A stretch of DNA of 12,708 nt from Bacteroidales bacterium (GTDB lineage: Bacteria > Bacteroidota > Bacteroidia > Bacteroidales > JAADGE01): positions 1 to 12,708 of the forward strand of contig JAOZQB010000030.1 in assembly GCA_029932445.1 (NCBI GenBank). The letters run 5' to 3'. The notes beneath the pieces are model-generated. The model had not been told where the DNA came from. It did no database searches and worked only from the letters and a program-made list of their open reading frames with translations. Within the stretch, counting starts at the first letter, position 1, and each line of letters opens with the position of its first letter. Shown one piece after another: positions 6,772 to 12,708 of this stretch. The position numbers were made by a program, and so were the translations under genes.

Positions 6772-8592
6772 GTGAAAAGACTCATCATATTTGTTCTGTT
6801 TCTGTTACCGCATATTGCATTTTCGCAATTAAACATAAGTATTACAAGCAATCTTGTTCCTTTATATCCTTCAGACGGTGATACTTTAAGCGGATGCAGA
6901 GAGGATTCAGTAATCATATTTAAAGCAACGGTTACCGACGGCGGTTCTCCCGTTACAAATGCCGAATATTATTGGGATTTTGATGACGGAACAACAACTT
7001 TCGGAACGGATAAAGATTCTGTCACAAATCAATATACTGACGGCGGCGGCTATCGTGTAAAATTGAAAGTAATTGATGCAAGCATGCAGGAAGGCTTTAA
7101 AATATTACCCGTAAAAATTGCCGTAGCTCCCGATTATTCAAAAACAAAAGTTGATTTACCCGAAGATGTTAACGGAATATGCAAAGGAAGTTCCGGGAAA
7201 TTATTAGGAACAGCATTTCCGAAAGAATGGAAAGATACCGTCATATACGAAATTACAGAAGATCCCTCAATTGAAGTTTCTGATATAAAACCCTATCAAT
7301 CAAGCTTATCTTTTGATGAATTTCCGGAAGGAACAACATACAATGTCGGTGATATTGATTCAATCGGTATTAATCTGGAACATTCCGATATGGGAAATTT
7401 GCAAATTAAGTTAACTTGCGAAAACGGAACATCGGTTATTTTAAAAGATTATGATGCCGGCAATCATGCTTATCTCGGTGAACCCGTTGATGACGAAGCA
7501 AGTTCCGAAGCCGGAACACCTTATCAATATTATTGGTCGAATGCTTCTTCATCAGGGACGATTAACAGCACAACTTTAAGCCCGATACCCGAAGCCGCTT
7601 ATTTGCCTGAGCAAAGTTTTAATACCTTTGCCGGTTGTCCGATGAACGGAACTTGGACTCTTGATATTACCGATAATCAAATAACGGATAACGGATTCAT
7701 TTTTTCTTGGTTTATTAAATTTAAGAAAGATATTGAGCCGAAAAAATGGACCTTTACTGATACACTTTTACAATATAAAACTATTAACGGTATTATCTAC
7801 GGAACTTTTTGGGAAGGGAAAAATGCCGGAGGTACAACTATTTTAACAAACGGTGATACCATTATCGGGAATGCATCGGCAGCTCCCGATGTTTACGGAG
7901 GACACGGGTATAAATTTCATGTCATTAACAATTTCGGTTGCCCGCAAGACACAACCGTTATATTAACCGTTGAAGAAGCAAGTGCAAAGGCAACACCGGA
8001 AGGAGGTGAAGCAAAATTAGACGTTAAATTTGAAAATACGACAAGCTGGGCAAGTGAAAAAGAATGGGATTTCGGTGATAAAAGCCCTGCGGAACTTATT
8101 ATTGAAGAAGATACTGTTTCTCATAAATATCTTGAAAAAGGTACTTACAGTGCGATTCTGACTGTTACCGATGATAAGGGATGTGTGGATAGGGATACGA
8201 TAGCTATTGAAGTTCTTGTTGAACCTTCAAAATTGGAAAATGTACCGAATGTTTTCACACCCAATGGTGACGGCATTAATGATTTTTTTAAATTCTCGGA
8301 AGAAAATTTGAAAGGAATGAAAGAATTTCATATGACTATTTATAACCGCTGGGGGCAAAAAGTTTATGAAACATACAATACTGAAGCAGAAGAAATCAGC
8401 TGGGACGGTAAAAATAAGCTCGGATTTACCGTTTCACCGGGAGTTTATTATTATGTTATAACAGCTGAAGGGAAAGACGATAAGATTTATAAAGGTGACA
8501 GAGGGAGTAAAAAAAATAAACAGCAAACAACTACCCCTGATGAAAATACGATAAGCACAGGAGCAAAAGGGATTATTCACGTGTTTAGATAA
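6772..8592 (+). CDS. Secreted PKD/P-domain protein with type B T9SS sorting domain
   Basis: A 606-residue exported protein. Residues 1-19 are a signal peptide (KRLIIFVLFLLPHIAFSQ), which fixes the GTG start. Then come PKD domain 1 (about 40-118, core YWDFDDG at 67-73) and a beta-rich module resembling the proprotein convertase P-domain (about 175-318, with GTWTLDITDN at 293-302). A linker precedes PKD domain 2 (about 403-482, core WDFGD). The gliding-motility-associated C-terminal domain spans about 490-606, with VFTPNGDGINDFF, YNRWGQKVYE, WDGK and SPGVYYYVI. That last domain is the type B signal for the type IX secretion system, so the protein should reach the cell surface or medium. No peptidase or other catalytic domain is visible although P-domains usually accompany proteases; an adhesive or structural role is inferred. 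A Lys/Thr-rich loop (577-597) interrupts the sorting domain near its end. Confidence 0.9.
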   Translation: MKRLIIFVLFLLPHIAFSQLNISITSNLVPLYPSDGDTLSGCREDSVIIFKATVTDGGSPVTNAEYYWDFDDGTTTFGTDKDSVTNQYTDGGGYRVKLKVIDASMQEGFKILPVKIAVAPDYSKTKVDLPEDVNGICKGSSGKLLGTAFPKEWKDTVIYEITEDPSIEVSDIKPYQSSLSFDEFPEGTTYNVGDIDSIGINLEHSDMGNLQIKLTCENGTSVILKDYDAGNHAYLGEPVDDEASSEAGTPYQYYWSNASSSGTINSTTLSPIPEAAYLPEQSFNTFAGCPMNGTWTLDITDNQITDNGFIFSWFIKFKKDIEPKKWTFTDTLLQYKTINGIIYGTFWEGKNAGGTTILTNGDTIIGNASAAPDVYGGHGYKFHVINNFGCPQDTTVILTVEEASAKATPEGGEAKLDVKFENTTSWASEKEWDFGDKSPAELIIEEDTVSHKYLEKGTYSAILTVTDDKGCVDRDTIAIEVLVEPSKLENVPNVFTPNGDGINDFFKFSEENLKGMKEFHMTIYNRWGQKVYETYNTEAEEISWDGKNKLGFTVSPGVYYYVITAEGKDDKIYKGDRGSKKNKQQTTTPDENTISTGAKGIIHVFR

Positions 8593-8610
8593 AGATTAAA
8601 GAAATCAATA

Positions 8611-8647
8611 CATTTCCGAAAGTTCAAAACTTTCGAAATGTTGTTTT
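8611..8647 (+). terminator. Intrinsic terminator after the T9SS-sorted protein gene
   Basis: The arms CATTTC-c-GAAAGTT (8611-8624) and AACTTTCGAAATG (8628-8640) pair over 13 bp with one bulged C and a CAA loop. TTGTTTT follows. It begins 18 bases past the stop codon. On the minus strand there is no comparable T-run, so it mainly serves the plus-strand gene. Confidence 0.8.
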
Positions 8648-8697
8648 ATAAATTATCTTGGCTTTGGTTTAATATTCCGTTGTTATTATACTAATTG

Positions 8698-8779
8698 AGG
8701 TGCTAAGCAACTATTTTAATTTTATTCTGTCTCTGATTTATTAAAAAGTGTTGTTATAAGTAACAGTTGCTAAGCACCT
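8698..8779. repeat. 82-base segment with 14-base terminal inverted repeats (possible MITE)
   Basis: The left end AGGTGCTAAGCAAC (8698-8711) and right end GTTGCTAAGCACCT (8766-8779) are inverted repeats with one central mismatch, bounding an AT-rich interior. The arms lie too far apart for a simple terminator. No clear target-site duplication is seen. A smaller hairpin, TGTTA-taag-TAACA, lies inside near 8752-8765. On the minus strand it is followed a few bases on by CTTTTT, so the segment may also end transcription of the converging FGE-fold gene. Whether it is mobile depends on other copies in the genome. Confidence 0.5.
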
Positions 8780-8793
8780 TACAACAACCAACA

Positions 8794-9636
8794 CTATTCT
8801 AAACTAAAGCCATTATCTTTTACCACTCGAAATCCGATTGTTGCATTTTCGGTACCGGGTTTTGACGCACGGCGATTTGTTACACGTAACATCTCAGGCG
8901 TATTATACCAAGAACCGCCTCGATGCACTTTCATTTGTCCGTTTTCAGGTCCTTGCGGATTTCTTTCGGGAGCAGATTTATAATATTCGGGAGAATACCA
9001 ATCGGCACACCACTCGGCAACATTACCGCTCATATCAAAAAGATTTGCTCTGTTTGATTTTTTCTGTCCTGTTTTGTGCAATTGATTTTCGGAATTTTTT
9101 CTGAACCAAGCAACTTCTTCCGGTGTATTACTTCCGGCATAATTATATTTTCGGAAAATATAGGAAAAAAATATTTGTTTACCGCCTTTTGCGGCATATT
9201 CCCATTCGGTTTCCGAGGGCAATCTTCCGCCGACATATTTGCAATACGCATCGGCACCGTACCAACTGACAAAAGTTACCGGATAATCTTCAAAACCGGT
9301 TTCTGTATAATAACTTGAGTCTTTTTGATAAATTCGACATTTTAAATTCTTATACGTTCCGTTTAAATTAATGTATTTTCGTAAAAGCAATGCATCCGGT
9401 TTTACCGAATTTAAAAATGTGCAGAACGCTTTATTTACAACTTCATATTTACTTATATAAAAACCACTTACATATATTTTCCGCATCGGTTTTTCATCAT
9501 CGTCACCGGCATTATTTCCTATTTTGAAATAGCCGCCTTCTATAAAAATAAAACCGGAATCATTTGTTTGAGCCGAAATCTTGTTTGTTGTAAAAACAAT
9601 ACAAAAGAAAACTAATATTGTCGCAAATTGTTTCAT
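8794..9636 (-). CDS. Exported FGE-fold (SUMF1/PvdO-like) protein without catalytic cysteines
   Basis: A 280-residue protein starting at the ATG at 9636 (KQFATILVFFCIVFTTNKISAQ is a signal peptide ending in SAQ). A longer frame to a TTG at 9678 only adds residues ahead of the signal peptide. The rest is a formylglycine-generating-enzyme/sulfatase-modifying-factor fold: an N-terminal FIEGGYFKIG, then PVTFVSWYGADAYC, GGRLPSETEWEYAAKGG, LFDMSGNVAEWCADWY, VHRGGSW and IGFRVV. True FGEs have two cysteines shortly after RGGS (RGGSFLCHDSYC in the family). Here the segment is RGGSWYNTPEML, so both are missing and formylglycine formation is unlikely. The protein lacks a lipobox, unlike the GldK/PorK lipoproteins that share this fold. 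It is probably periplasmic or secreted with a non-catalytic or different role. Confidence 0.88.
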   Translation of the reverse strand: MKQFATILVFFCIVFTTNKISAQTNDSGFIFIEGGYFKIGNNAGDDDEKPMRKIYVSGFYISKYEVVNKAFCTFLNSVKPDALLLRKYINLNGTYKNLKCRIYQKDSSYYTETGFEDYPVTFVSWYGADAYCKYVGGRLPSETEWEYAAKGGKQIFFSYIFRKYNYAGSNTPEEVAWFRKNSENQLHKTGQKKSNRANLFDMSGNVAEWCADWYSPEYYKSAPERNPQGPENGQMKVHRGGSWYNTPEMLRVTNRRASKPGTENATIGFRVVKDNGFSLE

Positions 9637-9663
9637 TTCTTTCGATATTAAGCCGGTTTTAAT

Positions 9664-9671
9664 TATGTTTG
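9664..9671 (+). promoter_or_regulatory. Putative -7 box for the SDR gene
   Basis: TATGTTTG matches TAnnTTTG and lies 28 bases before the ATG at 9700. Its last four bases form the left half of the palindrome TTTGCATGCAAA (9668-9679), shared with the opposite-strand box. No strong -33 element is seen. Confidence 0.45.
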
Positions 9672-9675
9672 CATG

Positions 9676-9683
9676 CAAAATTA
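9676..9683 (-). promoter_or_regulatory. Putative -7 box for the FGE-fold gene
   Basis: The minus strand reads TAATTTTG, matching TAnnTTTG, 39 bases before the ATG at 9636. It contains the TTG that would be the alternative start of the longer frame, which argues against that start. It interlocks with the plus-strand box at 9664-9671. Confidence 0.45.
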
Positions 9684-9699
9684 ATGAATATTAATCAAA

Positions 9700-10494
9700 A
9701 TGTACTTTAAAGATAAAATAGTTTGGATAACGGGTGCATCTTCCGGAGTTGGTGAGGCAATGGTTTATGCTTTTAATAATGAACAGGCACAATTAATTAT
9801 TTCATCGCATGAGCCGGAAGAATTAGAACGCGTAAAAAATAATTGCAAATTTGAGCCCGAAAACATTTTTGTTTTACCCTTTAATTTATCGGAACATGAT
9901 AAAATTCCCGATTTGGTTAAAACAGTTATTAATAAATTTAAAAAAGTTGATATCCTGTTCAATATCGGAGGAATAAGCCAACGAGCATTAGCAAAAGATA
10001 CCATAATTGATGTTGATAAACGAATTATGAATATCAATTACTTCGGAACAATCATTCTCACGAAAGCGTTATTGCCCGAAATGATACAAAACAAATCCGG
10101 GCATATTGCCGTTATGACAAGTTTAGCCGGAAAATTTGCAATACCTTTACGTTCGGCATATGCTGCATCAAAACATGCTTTACACGGTTTTTTTGATACA
10201 TTAAGAGCCGAAGTTTATAACAATAATATAAAAGTTACTTTATTTTGTCCTGCATATATCAACACAAATATTGCTAAAAATGCACTGACAAAAGACGGAA
10301 CTCCTCAAAATTTTAATGATCCGGGTATGGAAAAAGGAACATCTCCCGAAGATTTTGCAAAGTTGGCATTAAAATCAATCAAAAAAGGTAAAGAAGAAGT
10401 TATTTCCGGCGGAAAAGAAAAATACGGAGTTTATTTAAAACGTTTCTTTCCGAAATTATTTTCAAGAATTATAAGAAAAGCAGATGTCAGATAA
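9700..10494 (+). CDS. Short-chain dehydrogenase/reductase (SDR), classical type
   Basis: A 264-residue cytoplasmic NAD(P)-dependent oxidoreductase. The Rossmann motif TGASSGVG is at 11-18 and NIGG, in place of the usual NNAG, at 88-91. The catalytic residues are Ser141 (MTSLAGK), Tyr154 and Lys158 (YAASK). The length and layout are those of classical SDRs; I recall the segment AYAASKHALHGFFDTLRAE from the DHRS7-like branch. The substrate cannot be read from the sequence. The basic C-terminal 30 residues (KRFFPKLFSRIIRKA) could form an amphipathic, membrane-touching helix. The last 11 bases overlap the start of the RNA methyltransferase gene, so the two are co-transcribed and probably translationally coupled, though no functional link between them is known. 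Confidence 0.93.
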   Translation: MYFKDKIVWITGASSGVGEAMVYAFNNEQAQLIISSHEPEELERVKNNCKFEPENIFVLPFNLSEHDKIPDLVKTVINKFKKVDILFNIGGISQRALAKDTIIDVDKRIMNINYFGTIILTKALLPEMIQNKSGHIAVMTSLAGKFAIPLRSAYAASKHALHGFFDTLRAEVYNNNIKVTLFCPAYINTNIAKNALTKDGTPQNFNDPGMEKGTSPEDFAKLALKSIKKGKEEVISGGKEKYGVYLKRFFPKLFSRIIRKADVR

Positions 10495-11620
10495 TACGAT
10501 ATACCAATTTACGGCAAAAACCTTTCACGGATTAGAAAAAATACTTGCATCCGAAGTAAAAAAAATCGGTGCTTCCGAAATTAAAATATTAACTAGAGCC
10601 GTTAGTTTCAAAGGAGATATTGAAGTGATGTATCGTGCTAATTATGAAGTAAGAACAGCTTTAAACATTCTGCAAAAGATTACAGAATTTACGGCAAATT
10701 CTTCTGATGAACTTTATGAAAAAACAAAAAAAATAATTTGGGATGATTTCATTAAACTTGAAGAAACATTTTCAATTGATAAAACCATTCATTCAAACAT
10801 TCATAAACATTCACAATTTGCTGCTTTAAAAACCAAAGATGCGATTGTTGATTTTTATAATGAAAAATATCAACAACGCCCGTCAGTGAACATCAAAAGT
10901 CCGGATAAAAAGATAAATCTTCATATTAACGGAACCAAATGTACACTTTCTGTTGATACTTCCGGAGATGCTTTATTTAAAAGAGGATACCGAAAAGATA
11001 CCGGTCCTGCTCCCTTGAATGAGGTTTTGGCTGCCGGAATTGTAATGCTTACCGATTATAAAAATATTGATTATTTCTACGATCCGATGTGCGGTTCCGG
11101 AACAATACTGATTGAAGCAGCAAGAATTTTCATGAATATTCCGCCTGCATACAACAGAAAGAAATTTGCTTTTCACAAATTCTCAAACTATGACTATCAA
11201 TTATGGAATAAAGTAAAACGCGAAGCTGAAAAAAAGATAAATAAAGAAATTTCCCTAAAAATTATAGGCACAGACATTGAAGATGAACTTATTAAAATAA
11301 CAAAAAAGACTATTTCGGAAACCGGATTGAGAGATTACATTAAAGTTCAAAGAAAAGATTTTATCAATACAAAATTTGAAAATAAAAAAGGCTTAATTGT
11401 TACAAATCCTCCTTATGACGAAAGAATAAAATCATTGGATATTAATAAATTATATAAAGATATGGGAGATACCTTGAAAAAAGGATATAAAAATTGGTCC
11501 GGTTATATTTTTTCGGGAAATATGAATGCCGTAAAAAATATCGGACTAAAACCTTCACTAAAACATCAATTATATAACGGAAAAATTGAATGCAAACTTT
11601 TAAAATATGATTTATATTAA
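10484..11620 (+). CDS. rlmL: THUMP-domain RNA methyltransferase, RlmL/YpsC-like
   Basis: A 378-residue S-adenosylmethionine-dependent RNA methyltransferase. Residues 5-160 form the ferredoxin-like and THUMP region, starting YQFTAKTFHGLEKILASEV, which binds RNA. The Rossmann methyltransferase domain follows, with the SAM motif DPMCGSGT at 200-207 and the N6/N2-type motif TNPPYDER at 307-314. This matches the N-terminal half of E. coli RlmL, which makes m2G2445 in 23S rRNA. The RlmK half is absent, as in the short YpsC type of many bacteria. The exact target guanosine is inferred from the family. The ATG at 10484 lies inside the end of the SDR gene (11-base overlap), so translation may be coupled. 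Confidence 0.9.
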   Translation: MSDNTIYQFTAKTFHGLEKILASEVKKIGASEIKILTRAVSFKGDIEVMYRANYEVRTALNILQKITEFTANSSDELYEKTKKIIWDDFIKLEETFSIDKTIHSNIHKHSQFAALKTKDAIVDFYNEKYQQRPSVNIKSPDKKINLHINGTKCTLSVDTSGDALFKRGYRKDTGPAPLNEVLAAGIVMLTDYKNIDYFYDPMCGSGTILIEAARIFMNIPPAYNRKKFAFHKFSNYDYQLWNKVKREAEKKINKEISLKIIGTDIEDELIKITKKTISETGLRDYIKVQRKDFINTKFENKKGLIVTNPPYDERIKSLDINKLYKDMGDTLKKGYKNWSGYIFSGNMNAVKNIGLKPSLKHQLYNGKIECKLLKYDLY

Positions 11621-11639
11621 AAAAATCAGAATTATTTTT

Positions 11640-11647
11640 TATATTTG
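11640..11647 (+). promoter_or_regulatory. Putative -7 box for the SiaB-like kinase gene
   Basis: TATATTTG matches TAnnTTTG, 29 bases before the ATG at 11677 and just past the methyltransferase stop. It suggests that the Sia-type genes form a separate transcription unit. No convincing TTTG is seen at -33. Confidence 0.45.
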
Positions 11648-11676
11648 TTCATTCAATTTGAAACCTAAATCGAATT

Positions 11677-12234
11677 ATGTCTTTTGATTTGTTAGAATGG
11701 TATAAAAAAAATACCGACGAAAAGATATTGTATTCTTTCTTGGGACCGGTTTCAGAAGATATTATTAGTTCTATTCTGGACAAAATTGAAAATATTTTAA
11801 CTGAGAAAGAGACAGATTTAAAAACATTCAAAAAGATTTATCATATTTCGGTTGAAGCATTACAGAACTTATATCATCATTCGGATTCGCCAAATCAGAA
11901 AGGTAATGCAATTGAGAATAATATTGTTTTTATTCTTAAGAAAGAAGCTAATCCTGCAAAAATAAATAATAAATTTAATATTTTAACCGGTAATTTTATT
12001 AATAAATCGAATACAAGATTGTTGAAAGAACGTATTGACCAATTAAATTTTTTGTCAAAAGATGAAATAAGAACACTTTATAAATTAATATTGAACAATA
12101 ATGAATTTTCGGAAAAAGGCGGCGGCGGTCTCGGAATGATTGATTTGGTTAAGCGTTCGGGCAATAATTTAAGTTATAATTTTTATAATTTTGACAATGA
12201 TTACATTTTTTTTACCTTAAGAATTGCAATTTAG
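11677..12234 (+). CDS. SiaB-like protein kinase (DUF6272, GHKL fold)
   Basis: A 185-residue protein of the SiaB family, small GHKL-type kinases related to anti-sigma-factor kinases. The N-box is EALQNLYHHSD (60-70), with Glu60 and Asn64 placed to hold Mg-ATP. The glycine-rich G-box is GGGGLGMIDLVKRSG (148-162). The family role, known from Pseudomonas aeruginosa SiaB, is to phosphorylate SiaC on a threonine, opposing the PP2C phosphatase SiaA. A SiaC homologue follows 48 bases later. There is no signal peptide or membrane segment, so it acts in the cytoplasm. The GGxG and N-box residues appear intact, so an active kinase is expected. The call rests on motifs plus gene pairing. Confidence 0.87.
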   Translation: MSFDLLEWYKKNTDEKILYSFLGPVSEDIISSILDKIENILTEKETDLKTFKKIYHISVEALQNLYHHSDSPNQKGNAIENNIVFILKKEANPAKINNKFNILTGNFINKSNTRLLKERIDQLNFLSKDEIRTLYKLILNNNEFSEKGGGGLGMIDLVKRSGNNLSYNFYNFDNDYIFFTLRIAI

Positions 12235-12254
12235 AAATATGATTATTAAATTTG
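12224..12254 (+). promoter_or_regulatory. Putative promoter of the SiaC-like gene
   Basis: TTG at 12224-12226, inside the end of the kinase gene, and TAAATTTG at 12247-12254 fit the -33 core and -7 consensus with a 20-base gap. The ATG follows 28 bases later. The SiaC-like gene may therefore be transcribed above the kinase level, in addition to readthrough. Confidence 0.45.
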
Positions 12255-12282
12255 TCATTTAAGAAAAACAATAAATACTAAT

Positions 12283-12663
12283 ATGGAGTCTATAAGAATT
12301 GAAAAAACACGGAAAACACCTGATATTACTTTTAATGCAGAATCAGGGAAATTACAAATTGAAGGGAAATCAATTCCCGAGAACTCAATTGAGTTTTATA
12401 AACCTTTAGTTGATTGGTTGGAGGAGTACGGTAAAACGTCTCACGATGCAACTGAAGTTAATATAAAACTGGAATATTTCAATACCAGTTCTTCAAAATG
12501 TATCTTGGATGTTTTTAAGAAATTAGAAACAATCCACAAAGAAAATAATAATGTTATCATTAACTGGTATTATGAAGAAGATGACGAAGACATGCTTGAA
12601 GCAGGTGAAGATTATCAATCGATATTAAAGATACCGTTTAAAATGATAGAAATGGAAGAATAA
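12283..12663 (+). CDS. SiaC-like regulatory phosphoprotein (DUF1987)
   Basis: A 126-residue acidic cytoplasmic protein of the DUF1987/SiaC family. The hallmark is LEYFNTSSSKCILDVFKKLE, in which the threonine is residue 68. It is also Thr68 in P. aeruginosa SiaC, where SiaB phosphorylates it and SiaA dephosphorylates it. Other family features are TPDITFNAESGKLQIEGKSIPEN near the N-terminus and a C-terminal YEEDDEDMLEAGEDY followed by the strand ILKIPF. In Pseudomonas, unphosphorylated SiaC binds and activates the diguanylate cyclase SiaD. No such partner is in the window, so the output is open. Only 45 bases follow before the window ends. They contain no gene start that I can support, although a phosphatase gene next door would fit. 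Confidence 0.9.
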   Translation: MESIRIEKTRKTPDITFNAESGKLQIEGKSIPENSIEFYKPLVDWLEEYGKTSHDATEVNIKLEYFNTSSSKCILDVFKKLETIHKENNNVIINWYYEEDDEDMLEAGEDYQSILKIPFKMIEMEE

Positions 12664-12708
12664 TTATCAGGAATTATAGACTACTTATACAATTCACATT
12701 AAAACGAG

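Noticed and set aside
9637..9678. N-terminal extension of the FGE-fold protein to a TTG codon
   Set aside because: It would bury the signal peptide, and the TTG is part of a putative -7 box; the ATG at 9636 gives a normal signal peptide.

Overview
The window is AT-rich chromosomal DNA of a Bacteroidetes (Bacteroidota) bacterium. The evidence is a secreted protein with a gliding-motility/type IX secretion C-terminal domain, a DUF4290 gene beside murA, and putative promoters of the Bacteroidetes type (TAnnTTTG at about -7) in front of most transcription units. The genus cannot be told from the sequence alone.

Left edge (1-1144). This part looks accessory. It holds the 3' end of a P-loop ATPase gene resembling the Sll1717 family, cut by the window edge. 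After it, on the opposite strand, lies the catalytic 3' end (domains V and VI) of a group II intron with no reverse-transcriptase gene in view. Backbone genes begin at 1145.

Minus-strand block (1145-6581). Read in transcription order: a UvrD/PcrA-type helicase, a long AT-rich hairpin, then a likely operon of DUF4290, murA and a BetR-like HTH regulator. MurA has aspartate in place of the usual active-site cysteine, which predicts fosfomycin insensitivity. The regulator starts 6 bases after the murA stop, which ties it to a cell-wall gene.

Middle (6726-9636). Divergent from the helicase is a secreted protein with two PKD domains, a P-domain-like module and a type B T9SS sorting domain, ending at a good terminator. 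It converges on an exported protein with the formylglycine-generating-enzyme fold but without the catalytic cysteine pair. Between them is an 82-base segment bounded by 14-base inverted repeats, possibly a miniature element.

Right half (9664-12708). An SDR oxidoreductase overlaps a THUMP/RlmL-like RNA methyltransferase gene by 11 bases. The SDR and the exported FGE-fold gene diverge across a palindrome on which their two putative -7 boxes interlock. The window ends with a SiaB-like kinase and a SiaC-like phosphoprotein that keeps Thr68, the phosphosite known in Pseudomonas SiaC. This is the core of a partner-switching pathway; its phosphatase and output protein are not in the window. I see no CRISPR array, tRNA, rRNA or complete transposon. 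The most interesting items are the SiaB/SiaC pair without its usual output, the ATPase/intron edge, and the inverted-repeat structures.
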